A DNA stretch of 64,000 nt. It comes from Ohtaekwangia kribbensis. GTDB taxonomy: Bacteria; Bacteroidota; Bacteroidia; Cytophagales; Cyclobacteriaceae. Positions 1-7,910 of the stretch are shown here, in pieces. Where the stretch lies: NCBI RefSeq assembly GCF_042676245.1, contig NZ_JBHTKA010000001.1:248001-312000 (forward strand), given 5' to 3'. A program made the translations under genes and the position numbers. Numbering within the stretch: position 1 is the first letter of the stretch; every line of letters starts with the position of its first letter. The notes beneath the pieces are model-generated. The model was not told the origin of the DNA, did no database searches, and saw only the letters and a list, made by a program, of their open reading frames with translations.

Positions 1-1
1 T

Positions 2-679
2 ATACAAGAATTGAATCATGGCGAAATAAATGGCCAGGCATATATACCTGCCGAAGTAGATGTATCGATCCGGCCCAGTTGGTTCTATCATCCGGAAGAA
101 GACAAGCGTGTTAAGACCGTCACAGAATTATGGGATATATACTTTAACTCGGTGGGGCGCAACAGCGTTTTACTTTTAAACTATGCCCCCAACAAGGAAG
201 GATTGATCTCATCAGTCGATGCACAGCGTACAGACAGTCTGCGGTATCTCATCAATGCTACCTTTCAAAACAATTTGGCCAGCAAGGCCAGCGTCAAAGC
301 GATGCATCCACGAGGAGAAAAATATAAACCTACAAACCTCATCGATGGCACTGAAAACACATACTATGCATCTGCAGAGGGTTTTTCAACCGATACGTTA
401 ACATTCAATCTCGGCTCACCGCAGGTATTTGATGTGCTTATGTTACAGGAAGTGATAGAACTCGGCCAACGTACTACACGCTGGTCCGTTGACTACTCCA
501 TCAATGGGAAAAAGTGGACCCCTATTCCTGAAGCTACCGACAAACAATCTATAGGATATAAATGGCTTGTCAGGTTCAAGCCCGTACGAGCAAAATATGT
601 TCGACTTCGCATCACAGAAGGCCAGGCAAGTGCAGCTTTACATACTTTTGGAGTATATAAACAGCCAATAACAAAGTAA
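2..679 (+). CDS. Alpha-L-fucosidase (GH29), C-terminal part
   Basis: This is the 3' end of a gene whose frame is open to the first base of the window, so the 5' part and the catalytic nucleophile region lie outside. What remains shows the end of a GH29 catalytic domain (motifs IRPSWFYHPEED and YFNSVGRNSVLLLNYAPN, typical of secreted fucosidases). A C-terminal discoidin/F5-8C-like (CBM32-type) carbohydrate-binding domain follows over about the last 120 residues (LIDGTENTYYAS, FDVLMLQEVIELGQR, AKYVRLRITEG). The family removes terminal alpha-L-fucose from glycans and is normally exported; the signal peptide cannot be seen here. No gene follows on the same strand within 370 bases, so it probably ends its transcript. 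The family call is confident; the substrate linkage is not known. Confidence 0.88.
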   Translation: MQELNHGEINGQAYIPAEVDVSIRPSWFYHPEEDKRVKTVTELWDIYFNSVGRNSVLLLNYAPNKEGLISSVDAQRTDSLRYLINATFQNNLASKASVKAMHPRGEKYKPTNLIDGTENTYYASAEGFSTDTLTFNLGSPQVFDVLMLQEVIELGQRTTRWSVDYSINGKKWTPIPEATDKQSIGYKWLVRFKPVRAKYVRLRITEGQASAALHTFGVYKQPITK

Positions 680-809
680 TATACTATACAATATACCAGA
701 ACTGACATTGCTTTAAGGTTGATGTATCAAATCTTAAATTTTGCTGATTAAAAATATTTAATGTGAACTTGCAGACACAATGAATGGTTCTAAACTCATA
801 GACAACAAA

Positions 810-896
810 TCACCATTCTGCTGACCACATCAGTTCTTTCAAAATGTCGATGTCGCCAATATCGTCATCTATAATTAGTATCGGTATAGTATACAT
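810..896 (-). pseudogene. Possible receiver-domain fragment (28 codons) in a gap without genes
   Basis: The stretch 680-1056 holds no full gene. On the minus strand a 28-codon frame starts with ATG at 896 and reads MYTIPILIIDDDIGDIDILKEL before a stop at 810. A hydrophobic strand followed by an Asp triplet and an amphipathic helix is how response-regulator receiver domains begin, so this may be the stub of one. Chance resemblance is quite possible at this length. Nothing else was recognised in the gap. Confidence 0.25.
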
Positions 897-1056
897 CACA
901 AACTATCCAATGTTCTATCAATAAATGTATGACACAAAATAAGCGGCAGCAGACAATCTACCTCCGGCCATCTCAGCCAATCAATACCCCAAGTTAGGTA
1001 TTGCAAGTTAAGGTCAATGCAAGGATTTTAGTCGTTCAAATAATGCCTTAACACCT

Positions 1057-1449
1057 ATGCGAGAGTATTTAAAAAACGAGGTTCTAACAATAGGCTACAA
1101 TGAAGCAGCGCTGTCGGTCGTATCGAAGTGGATAGTTACTCCGACATCAGCGGAGTTCAGAGAAGGTCTGGACGCTATGCTTGCAGCGATGAAGAAATTC
1201 AATACAGGGAAGCTCGTTGTTGATACAACATTTCTTGGCGCAATTCATCCAGACGATCAGCAATGGTCGGCAAACGACTGGTATAAGAAAGCTCGGGAAG
1301 TTGGATACAATCGAATCGCGCTGATAGTACCAACAGATATATTTACAAAAATGTCTGTTGAAGAAACAATAGGGTCAGTACAAGAACAAGCTGTAGATAT
1401 GGGGTACTTTGATAATATTGATTCTGCAGTTGAGTGGATCATGAGATGA
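1057..1449 (+). CDS. STAS/SpoIIAA-like small protein
   Basis: A 130-residue soluble protein with no signal peptide or membrane segment. The layout resembles the SpoIIAA/STAS-like proteins common in Bacteroidota: a beta strand (EVLTIGYNEAALSVVSKW), a helix with an FREGLDAMLAAMKKF core, a central strand KLVVDTTFLGAIHPDDQQW, then a helix and the strand NRIALIVPTDIF. These proteins are thought to act in regulation by protein binding, and no target is visible here. It starts at an ATG 377 bases after the fucosidase and is flanked by a minus-strand operon, so it is probably monocistronic. The assignment rests on fold-like pattern only. It could equally be called a conserved hypothetical protein. 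Confidence 0.6.
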   Translation: MREYLKNEVLTIGYNEAALSVVSKWIVTPTSAEFREGLDAMLAAMKKFNTGKLVVDTTFLGAIHPDDQQWSANDWYKKAREVGYNRIALIVPTDIFTKMSVEETIGSVQEQAVDMGYFDNIDSAVEWIMR

Positions 1450-1537
1450 CACACTACACTATATAGTCCTGACTAAAAAATGAGAGAAACTAAGTCACTG
1501 TGCTATTGTAGAGTTAAGTCTCACACACTAGGAGTCT

Positions 1538-2038
1538 TCAATCCAGATAATTCTTTGGATATGTCTTTTGGCCATATTTCTCGTCAATTTGCCTAAGGAA
1601 TTCCTTTCGCTCTTCAGAGAGTTCCGGCACAGGTAAAAACTTCCCGTGCTGAACAGGTGAACCTATTTCCTGGAATACTTTTTCTAAACCAGAAGGGACT
1701 ACAGTGCATAGCATGCGCGCAATTTGATCAGACTCATTTTTAAAACAATGCACCGCACCACCAAATGGTATATTGATGAATCCGCCTTCTTTCACCGTAG
1801 TTTTTCCCTTCTCGGTTTTAAATTCAAGTACACCTTCCACCAGAAAAAACATCTCTTGGGTATCGGGATGAGCATGAGTCGGTGGGCCACCGCCCGGAGG
1901 AACCAACATCTCGATTACTGCATAGTTACCATCCGTTTCATCACCTGAAATAATTATACGATAGTTGCCACCAGCAACTCCCAATAGTTCGCCTTCATTT
2001 TTATCTACGATTTTAACACTGGTTTCCATATCAATCAT
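1538..2038 (-). CDS. Cupin-domain protein
   Basis: A 166-residue single-domain cupin. Cupin motif 1 is visible as PPTHAHPDTQEMFFLVEGVLEF (its GxxxxHxHxxxxE pattern has His-Ala-His and Glu ligands) and motif 2 as GGFINIPFGGAVHCFKN. These would bind one metal ion inside a beta barrel. The start ATG overlaps the stop of the upstream pirin gene by four bases (ATGA), so the two are translationally coupled. Possible roles are a dioxygenase or a small-molecule-binding protein; the sequence does not decide between them. Position at the end of an isochorismatase-pirin-cupin operon suggests a part in handling electrophiles or aromatic metabolites (inference). Confidence 0.85.
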   Translation of the reverse strand: MIDMETSVKIVDKNEGELLGVAGGNYRIIISGDETDGNYAVIEMLVPPGGGPPTHAHPDTQEMFFLVEGVLEFKTEKGKTTVKEGGFINIPFGGAVHCFKNESDQIARMLCTVVPSGLEKVFQEIGSPVQHGKFLPVPELSEERKEFLRQIDEKYGQKTYPKNYLD

Positions 2039-2769
2039 CTTTGGTTTCCACTATACATACCTCCTTTGAATACGTTGGCTTTCTCGTCCGTTACAAATAA
2101 TACCAATTCTGCATCTTTTACTGCTGTTATGTTAATTGCTTCATCAATGATAATGAGGCTCTCTTTTTTCTCTAAGCCCACGTTGCCGTTGATTTCAACT
2201 TCACCATGGAAGACGTACAACAAAAGTGTGAGATTGTTTTTTGGCAATTGCGGAAGCGTTGAGCTTTTATCTTTCAGGAGTTTCATATCGTAGAGCCATG
2301 TCTCACTGCTAAATTGAAAGATGGTCTCAGAGTTGGGGGAAGCCAATAAACGCCATTTACTTTCACTGTGCAGTTCTTCCAGATCGAGAAAAACAACTTC
2401 TGGTTTCAGATCTTTTCTTCCTGGACGAATGAAGATTTGTAATCCCTCCAGTGGTTCACTTTGTCCATCAATTACTTCTTCATGGTAGAAAGACTTTCCC
2501 GCCTTCATGAGCATAAGTTTTTTCTTGCCGATAGTCTCAACAAAACCTTCTGAATCTTTATGCTTTGCTATTCCTGTTCTGAAATAAGAAAGGATTTCAT
2601 CATTAACATGTGGATGCATGGGTATAGTAGTTCTTCCATGAATTTCCGGGTGATCAATTCTTCCAATACTGCCAATTCCGGTATCAGAATTCGAAACCAC
2701 TAAACCTGGATACAGAATCTTGATCGGCCCATTACCCATAAAAACCGAACGATTTATTTTTTGTAACAT
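2035..2769 (-). CDS. Pirin family protein (bicupin)
   Basis: A 244-residue pirin-like protein. The N-terminal cupin has the metal-ligand pattern MHPHVNDEILSYF (pirins usually have HPHRGFE) and, about 40 residues on, SFYHEEV, supplying the third His and the Glu. The C-terminal half is a second, degenerate cupin (LLLYVFHGEVEINGN). Known pirins are quercetinases or redox-sensing co-regulators that bind Fe. The replacement of RGFE by VNDE is a departure from the classic motif, but the two His remain. It sits 63 bases after the isochorismatase-like gene on the same strand and overlaps the cupin gene by four bases. The family is clear; whether it is an enzyme or a regulator is open. Confidence 0.87.
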   Translation of the reverse strand: MLQKINRSVFMGNGPIKILYPGLVVSNSDTGIGSIGRIDHPEIHGRTTIPMHPHVNDEILSYFRTGIAKHKDSEGFVETIGKKKLMLMKAGKSFYHEEVIDGQSEPLEGLQIFIRPGRKDLKPEVVFLDLEELHSESKWRLLASPNSETIFQFSSETWLYDMKLLKDKSSTLPQLPKNNLTLLLYVFHGEVEINGNVGLEKKESLIIIDEAINITAVKDAELVLFVTDEKANVFKGGMYSGNQR

Positions 2770-2787
2770 ACTTTTAAATGCTTTAAT

Positions 2788-2819
2788 AAGAACCGAAGGA
2801 GATCCAGTCCTCGGTTCTT
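2788..2819 (-). terminator. Hairpin between isochorismatase and pirin genes
   Basis: A perfect 9-base inverted repeat, AAGAACCGA at 2788-2796 and TCGGTTCTT at 2811-2819, lies in the 63-base gap between two genes on the minus strand. On that strand it is followed by TTATTAAAG, only a weak U tract, so it may attenuate or process the message rather than stop it fully. Confidence 0.5.
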
Positions 2820-2832
2820 TTTTAAATGTTAA

Positions 2833-3435
2833 TTATGCGAACTGCCCTACTTTGGACATGATCTCTTCAAAAATGATTGGTAAGGTTTTCTGTCCGTCCT
2901 CAGTTGCCCAATTATGTACCAATTCTGAAATCAGCTGATTAAATGTAGTAGTACGCACACCTTTGCTTTCCCATGTTTGTTGAGCAATATCATCTGCAAT
3001 TTGGGTTGGTGAACCACCTGCATCAATTACCACCTGAACGTCAAATCCTTCTTCTCTTAAAGAGATAGCAGGCCATACAATACATACATCATTAGTGAGG
3101 CCGGCCATGATTACATTTTTTCTGCCATTTGCAGCTTTTAAAACCGCACTCTTATAGTTCTCATCTGCCCATGCATTGGTGATGCCGGCCCTTTTCACAC
3201 GATTAGCAAACGCTTCTGGAAGTAGCTCTTGCAACTCTGGTAATAATGGTCCTTGAGCTTGATCTTCCTGGCTACTGGTTAGCACAACCGGTATATTAAG
3301 TGCCTTCGCCAGTTTTGCCAGGGCTCGGGTTCTGCTGATGATCATCTCATGTGGTCTATTAGCACAAAAGTTAAGTGTACCAGTTTGATGATCGATGAGT
3401 AACATTACAGTGTCTTCCTTTTTGAACAGTTTCAT
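2833..3435 (-). CDS. Isochorismatase-family cysteine hydrolase (YcaC-like)
   Basis: A 200-residue alpha/beta hydrolase of the isochorismatase-like group. The catalytic triad is visible: Asp15 in LLIDHQTG, a Lys near residue 81 in NRVKRAGITNAW, and Cys118 in AGLTNDVCIVWPA. Overall similarity is to YcaC-type hydrolases, whose substrate is unknown, rather than to true isochorismatases or nicotinamidases. It is the first gene of a three-gene operon with a pirin and a cupin. Its upstream region holds a TAAATTTG box, a 14-bp palindrome and a second inverted repeat (separate entry), so expression is likely to be controlled. The adjacent Crp/Fnr-like gene upstream is the obvious candidate regulator (inference). 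Confidence 0.88.
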   Translation of the reverse strand: MKLFKKEDTVMLLIDHQTGTLNFCANRPHEMIISRTRALAKLAKALNIPVVLTSSQEDQAQGPLLPELQELLPEAFANRVKRAGITNAWADENYKSAVLKAANGRKNVIMAGLTNDVCIVWPAISLREEGFDVQVVIDAGGSPTQIADDIAQQTWESKGVRTTTFNQLISELVHNWATEDGQKTLPIIFEEIMSKVGQFA

Positions 3436-3467
3436 TTTATTAACTTTTTAGTTGAACGTTATGTACC

Positions 3468-3540
3468 TGAAATCATTTTTTATGATTTCATAACACAAAT
3501 TTACCTCAACCAAAAAGCTTGAAACGATGACATATGTCAT
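3468..3540 (-). promoter_or_regulatory. Promoter and operator candidates of the isochorismatase operon
   Basis: Read on the minus strand: a perfect 14-bp palindrome ATGACATATGTCAT (3527-3540), then TAAATTTG (3496-3503), which matches the Bacteroidota -7 consensus TAnnTTTG, then a perfect 9-bp inverted repeat TGAAATCAT/ATGATTTCA with a 5-base loop (3468-3490) in the presumed 5' leader. The palindrome would overlap the -33 region. TGACATATGTCA is compatible with a Crp/Fnr-type dimer site, and a Crp/Fnr gene ends 64 bases away. Function is inferred. Confidence 0.5.
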
Positions 3541-3603
3541 TAAAGAACCGGGCGAAGAAGCAAGAAAAAAGAGTTTAGTAAATTCCTTTCGATACCAGGA
3601 AAA

Positions 3604-4185
3604 TTATTGTTGGGAAAGCTGACTCCGAATTCGGCTAAGAGTTTCTTTCTTAATACCTAAGTAAGACGCAATGATGTGCTGCGGAAAGCGTTTCACAAAA
3701 TCCGGATAGTACTTCAATAGATTCTCATACCTATTTAGTGCTGTTAGACTAATGGCATCATTTAATCGTTTTTGTGAAGCGATATAATTGTTTTGATCCA
3801 TATGCCAAAACATTTCTTTGATTGCGGGAAACTCAAGAATGTCTTCTAACTCTTTTCTTTTTAAAATAAGTAGCTGTGTGTCTTCCCATGCTTCTATATT
3901 GTATACAGAGGGAGTGCGCATCAGGTAACTTTCACGGTCAACGATCCACCAGTTTTCGATTGCTAATTGAATTGTATGCTCATTGCCACTATCGTCCACA
4001 CTATACTGCCGCATAGCACCCTTTACAATAAACGCTGTTTGTTTACAAATTTCTCCCCGGTGTAGTAAGGTCTCTCTTTTTTTTAGCTTTTGTGGCACCC
4101 ACGATTTATGAATGATTTCTATTTCATTTGATGTGAGCGGGACGTTGCTGTAACGCTTAATATAGGCAAAAAGAGCTTCGTACAT
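3604..4185 (-). CDS. Crp/Fnr family transcriptional regulator
   Basis: A 193-residue one-domain-sensor regulator. Residues 15-120 form a cyclic-nucleotide-binding-like beta roll (HRGEICKQTAFIVKGAMRQYSVDDSGNEHTIQLA), but the Arg/Glu phosphate-binding cassette of true cAMP receptors is not evident. The C-terminus has a short helix-turn-helix, FPQHIIASYLGIKKETLSRIRSQL, of the reduced type common in Bacteroidota. It is transcribed in the same direction as the isochorismatase operon and lies upstream of it with a 168-base gap holding palindromes, so it may control that operon. No cysteine cluster typical of FNR is seen. The ligand is unknown. Confidence 0.88.
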   Translation of the reverse strand: MYEALFAYIKRYSNVPLTSNEIEIIHKSWVPQKLKKRETLLHRGEICKQTAFIVKGAMRQYSVDDSGNEHTIQLAIENWWIVDRESYLMRTPSVYNIEAWEDTQLLILKRKELEDILEFPAIKEMFWHMDQNNYIASQKRLNDAISLTALNRYENLLKYYPDFVKRFPQHIIASYLGIKKETLSRIRSQLSQQ

Positions 4186-4653
4186 ATTGCTATTTTACAA
4201 GAGAATCAAAGTTCAAAAAAAATGCGCAATTTTTACTGTATCAGATAAAGTAAACGATTATCCGGCGATTATCCACGGAGTATTAGCCAAGAGCCTCGAA
4301 CACATTTAATGCAGGCACACTATCTGAACTGAAAAACCGAGCTCCAAAATATTCCCCTATATATAGACAGAGAATGAATTACACCTCATTATCAATGGGG
4401 CGTAAGAAATGATCTAATGTCTATATAAATAATTATCAACTTTTAGAAGGAGACTAACACTATATATAAGAGGTTCGAATTACTTAGCATCCCGATATGT
4501 TCTGTTAAAGCATTCAATGAATTGCTTTGGTATCCACCGAACGGCATACTTACGTTACAAAGAAAGAACGAACAATTACTTAGTCCTTTGAATATTTGTT
4601 ACGGATAAGATATTAGAACAAAACAATAGACAAACCGCAATTTTTAGTTTTTT
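4186..4653 (+). other. AT-rich gap without genes, with a lone GGTTCGAA motif
   Basis: No convincing coding frame on either strand. A GGTTCGAA sequence occurs at about 4473-4480, the same head motif found in the four-copy repeat family between 8.7 and 14.8 kb. Here there is no hairpin or tail nearby, so it may be a decayed copy or chance. Confidence 0.4.
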
Positions 4654-5040
4654 TTAATCCAGGTATATATCTCCTATTAAATATAGCTTTGCTTTTCCGC
4701 TAATTTCAACTCTCTCATTTAAATACTTACATAGTAAATACCCTTTACGCTCTGAAAGTTGTATCGCTGTAAATTCTTCTTTGTCAAGTTGTTTTGCCCA
4801 ATATGGCGTTAATGTTGTATGAGCTGAACCTGTTACAGGGTCTTCGTTAACACCAACTTGAGGTGCAAAAAACCTTGATACGAAATCAACGTTGTTTCCT
4901 TTAGCTGTGATAATAACTCCACGACTATTCAATTTTGAAATTACATCAAAAGCTGGCTTTATATTTTTTATATCTTCTTCCCTGTCAAAATGATGGTCAG
5001 CATTTCGCCAATATTGTGCTGTCCGTTTTTTGTTTTCTGA
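4654..5040 (-). pseudogene. PhzF-family protein, C-terminal remnant
   Basis: The frame carries the C-terminal half of a PhzF/YddE-type isomerase: RGVIITAKG, DFVSRFFAPQVGVNEDPVTGSAHTTL, the signature of this family, and a normal C-terminal end. Reading upstream past the TTG at 4932, the same frame continues (KNIKPAFDVISKLN) to a stop at 5041-5043 without an ATG. About 129 codons are open, whereas intact members have roughly 260-300. The N-terminal half with the catalytic Glu is therefore missing. It lies just downstream of the MFS gene and may be a leftover of a decayed module. A short product from an alternative start cannot be excluded. Confidence 0.72.
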
Positions 5041-5119
5041 TCAGGCTGTGCGCTGGTGATCGAGTCTCCTCCAATAAAGAGCATCATTAAGTTGAAATAA
5101 AATTTTCATGAAGGTTGAA

Positions 5120-6376
5120 TTAGTGACAAGGCGAAAGTTGAAATTTTAAGTCTGATACCGCGTTTTTCATCTCTGCACAACTCATTCTGAATTTCACGAT
5201 AAGCGAGGATGCTACAGTTAGAAATCCGATCGCCAGTATCGGGGCCAGTAAGCCAAAACGATCAGCTATTAATCCAGTAAGGATAGCTCCTATAGCATAA
5301 CCAAGGTCTCTCCACAAACGAAATATACCCATACTTTTCGGCCGTTGTTCCGGATGAGTATAGTCTGCAATTGCAGCAAGGAAAGTCGGATATACTACAG
5401 CAGTACCAATTCCAAGTAAGGCAGATAACAACATGAACCAAAAAAAAGAATTTGCTACAATCATGGTAAGAAGAGCAACACCCTGCGTAAGCATACCAAT
5501 GAATAGCAAAGTTTTTTTGCAATACTTGTCTGCAAGTTTGCCTGAGTAAAGTTGCCCCACCCCCCAAACTGCTGGATAGGTTGCAACGATAATTCCGGTT
5601 TGATGTAGATCGAATCCCTTTGATACAAGTAATAAAGGAAATAGTCCCCATACCATTCCATCATTCAAGTTATTGATAAGACCAGCTTGCGTAATGGAGC
5701 CTAAATTTTTGTGCTTCCAGGTAGTGTCCCAAAAGACATTTTTTAATAACGGAATTTTACTTGACGTAGCTTCGAGTTTTACATGCTGATGCGTGTCTTT
5801 TATAAACAACAAACTAAGAAGTAATCCAAAGAAACCTAAACCGACCCCGATATAAAACGGGTATGGCCTAAGTCCATAACGACTGGCAATCCAGCCAGTA
5901 GCAAAGGCAATAGCAGCTAGAGCTATATATCCGGCAAATTCATTTAGTCCCATAGCGAAGCCCCTGTTCTTTTCTCCAACCAGGTCAATCTTCATTACGA
6001 CTGTGCTTGACCAAGTGAGCCCTTGACTGATACCAAGAAAGATGTTCGCTAATATTATCCAGTTCCAATTTTGCGCATAAATCAGGAGCAGTGGAACTGG
6101 CAACGCTAATACCCAGCCAGCTAAGAGCAGATTTCGTCTTCCAAAACGATTCGCTAACGTGCCTGTATAGTAATTGGTGGTGGCTTTCGTGGTACCAAAC
6201 ACAGCGATGAAAGATAGTACAGCAGTTTTTGCTTCTAAGCCAAAATCAACTTCAGCAATTTGTGGAATAATCGTACGCTCTAAGCCAATCATCCCTCCTA
6301 CAAAAGCGTTGACGATTACCAGTAAGGTGAATTGCTTCCAATTTTCCTTAAGGCCAAGTTTGATTTCGTTACCCAT
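5120..6376 (-). CDS. MFS transporter
   Basis: A 418-residue integral membrane protein with about 12 hydrophobic segments in two halves. The MFS loop motif between segments 2 and 3 is present as GTLANRFGRRNLLLAGW, and a second copy in the other half as GKLADKYCKKTLLF. It is encoded on the same strand as, and downstream of, the ArsR-rhodanese and rhodanese-metallo-beta-lactamase genes, separated from them only by a dead phosphorylase gene. Related MFS genes travel with persulfide operons, so export of a sulfur compound or another stress-related solute is a reasonable inference. Nothing in the sequence fixes the substrate. Its ATG directly abuts the stop codon of the dead gene. Confidence 0.9.
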   Translation of the reverse strand: MGNEIKLGLKENWKQFTLLVIVNAFVGGMIGLERTIIPQIAEVDFGLEAKTAVLSFIAVFGTTKATTNYYTGTLANRFGRRNLLLAGWVLALPVPLLLIYAQNWNWIILANIFLGISQGLTWSSTVVMKIDLVGEKNRGFAMGLNEFAGYIALAAIAFATGWIASRYGLRPYPFYIGVGLGFFGLLLSLLFIKDTHQHVKLEATSSKIPLLKNVFWDTTWKHKNLGSITQAGLINNLNDGMVWGLFPLLLVSKGFDLHQTGIIVATYPAVWGVGQLYSGKLADKYCKKTLLFIGMLTQGVALLTMIVANSFFWFMLLSALLGIGTAVVYPTFLAAIADYTHPEQRPKSMGIFRLWRDLGYAIGAILTGLIADRFGLLAPILAIGFLTVASSLIVKFRMSCAEMKNAVSDLKFQLSPCH

Positions 6377-6763
6377 TTAACTCAGAAGTTTTACAGTTTG
6401 ATATACTAATTCAAGTGATGTGAGACTGCCATTTTCTGTTCCTTTCTCAAAGTCACCGTTCTGCTGAGCCATCGAATTTGTTATATGCGCGAAACATACT
6501 ACCGGTTTTGATTGGACCCGACTAAAAGCATACAATGCTGACGCTTCCATCTCAACACAGTCTGCTCCTAAACTTTGAGCGTGATGCCCCCTTATCGCGA
6601 AACAAATTCTGCTATCGCTTCCTGTAGTCCAACTTCTTCCGGGCTATACAGGTACATGAACAGAAGTAAAAAGCGCCTGCAGTCTTCTTAAAAGACTATG
6701 AAGTAAATTCTCGGGAAGGAAAACGGACTGTTCATTATAATTTTTATTCACCGGCGAAGTCAT
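6377..6763 (-). pseudogene. Nucleoside phosphorylase, internally deleted and stopped
   Basis: A reading frame starts with ATG at 6763, ten bases after the upstream gene, and encodes a short N-terminus including SVFLPENLL. It meets an in-frame TAG after about 38 codons, then continues in the same frame with TTGSDSRICFAIRGHHAQSL and the family signature GADCVEMEASALYAF, followed by VVCFAHITNSMAQQNGDFEKG and a normal end at 6377. PNP/UDP phosphorylases of this type have about 250-290 residues; only about 128 codons remain, so most of the centre has been lost in addition to the stop. The remains lie inside the sulfur operon and touch the MFS start codon. Loss of function is near certain. Confidence 0.82.
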
Positions 6764-6772
6764 AAAAGTTCT

Positions 6773-7882
6773 TTAAGCAATCGCGCAACGATTAGCCCCT
6801 GCTTCCAAATCCGCTGGGTTATACCCTTCATACGAACCCTGTTTGTTTAGTGTGGCAATGGTGAGATAGTTGGGAGGTGTAGGTGGTATACGTGATTGGG
6901 TATAGTCTACAAACTCATCCTCTGCGAACGTCAGCATCTGGAGTTTATTCTTTAGATCTTTAATACTCCCGGCAATCAACTTACCATCTAATGGAATAGT
7001 AGATGCCAGGTGTGCCGGAAGCACCAGTGTATCTGGATTCAAGCTTAATAGCTTGTGTATAGAATGATAAAGAAGCTTCGCACGTGTAATGACTTCATCA
7101 GTGTTGGCCTTCAGGTCCGGTCTACCAACTCCGTCAGTAAACAATGTGTCGCCTGTAAATAATGCATCTTCTCCTAGTTTGAAAGAGGTACTTTCAGCTG
7201 TATGCCCGGGACTATATATAATTTCAATAATAGCATCACCAACCTTGAGTCGGTCACCATCATTTATAGGCGTGAATGGATAACTAACGCCAGCAGTATT
7301 TATCAGCAAGTGTTTTGCATTACTTGTCTGGGCCAGTTCGCGAGTACGCGAAAGATAGTCAGCATGTATATGAGTATCTGTTACATACTTGATAGTCCAT
7401 TTATTCGCTTTTGCCAAGTCCATATATACCTGAGGATCAAGCGCTGCATCTATAACCAATGCCTCATCATCAGATCCAATAATGTATGATAGGACACCCT
7501 TCGATGAGCGTCTTACTTGAATAATTTTTACCTTTCCCAAAATTACTTCGGCTGTGTCGAAAGCAAAGTTCCATTCTTTCATACCTCCTTTCAGAGAATA
7601 GACTCGATATCCCTTTTGCCTTAACAGTTCAGCGGCTATCAAGCTGGTTTTCCCTGCAGCACATACCGTAACAACGGGCTGATCATGTCTCAATTGAACA
7701 TCATCAAAAACATGTTGATCTCCACTTTTCAATTTGTCATATATATCGGCATGAACGCTTCCTGCTATTGCCCACTCTTCTCTTTGCTCTATTGGCCTTA
7801 CATCTAAAACAGTCACAGGACGTTTTTCCTGGAGCCAATGAGACAAAGTGGATACATCAATGATTAACTCCTCGGATTTCAT
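6773..7882 (-). CDS. Rhodanese-metallo-beta-lactamase fusion (persulfide dioxygenase-like)
   Basis: A 369-residue cytosolic protein. Residues 8-110 are a rhodanese domain with active cysteine Cys74 in VCAAGKTS. Residues 116-300 are a metallo-beta-lactamase fold like ETHE1 persulfide dioxygenases: His171 and His173 in THIHADYLS, Asp175, His227 in SPGHTAES, Asp245 in FTGDTLFTDGVGRPDL, and a late His in LPAHLAS. The usual HxHxDH motif has Tyr176 in place of the last His. This suits the single-iron site of persulfide dioxygenases, which uses the first His, the GHT His and the Asp. Likely reaction: oxidation of glutathione or low-molecular-weight persulfide to sulfite, coupled to sulfur transfer. 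It is second in an operon after an ArsR-rhodanese regulator. Confidence 0.9.
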   Translation of the reverse strand: MKSEELIIDVSTLSHWLQEKRPVTVLDVRPIEQREEWAIAGSVHADIYDKLKSGDQHVFDDVQLRHDQPVVTVCAAGKTSLIAAELLRQKGYRVYSLKGGMKEWNFAFDTAEVILGKVKIIQVRRSSKGVLSYIIGSDDEALVIDAALDPQVYMDLAKANKWTIKYVTDTHIHADYLSRTRELAQTSNAKHLLINTAGVSYPFTPINDGDRLKVGDAIIEIIYSPGHTAESTSFKLGEDALFTGDTLFTDGVGRPDLKANTDEVITRAKLLYHSIHKLLSLNPDTLVLPAHLASTIPLDGKLIAGSIKDLKNKLQMLTFAEDEFVDYTQSRIPPTPPNYLTIATLNKQGSYEGYNPADLEAGANRCAIA

Positions 7883-7910
7883 GTTAGTTGCTTTTAGTTA
7901 TTAGTTGCTT

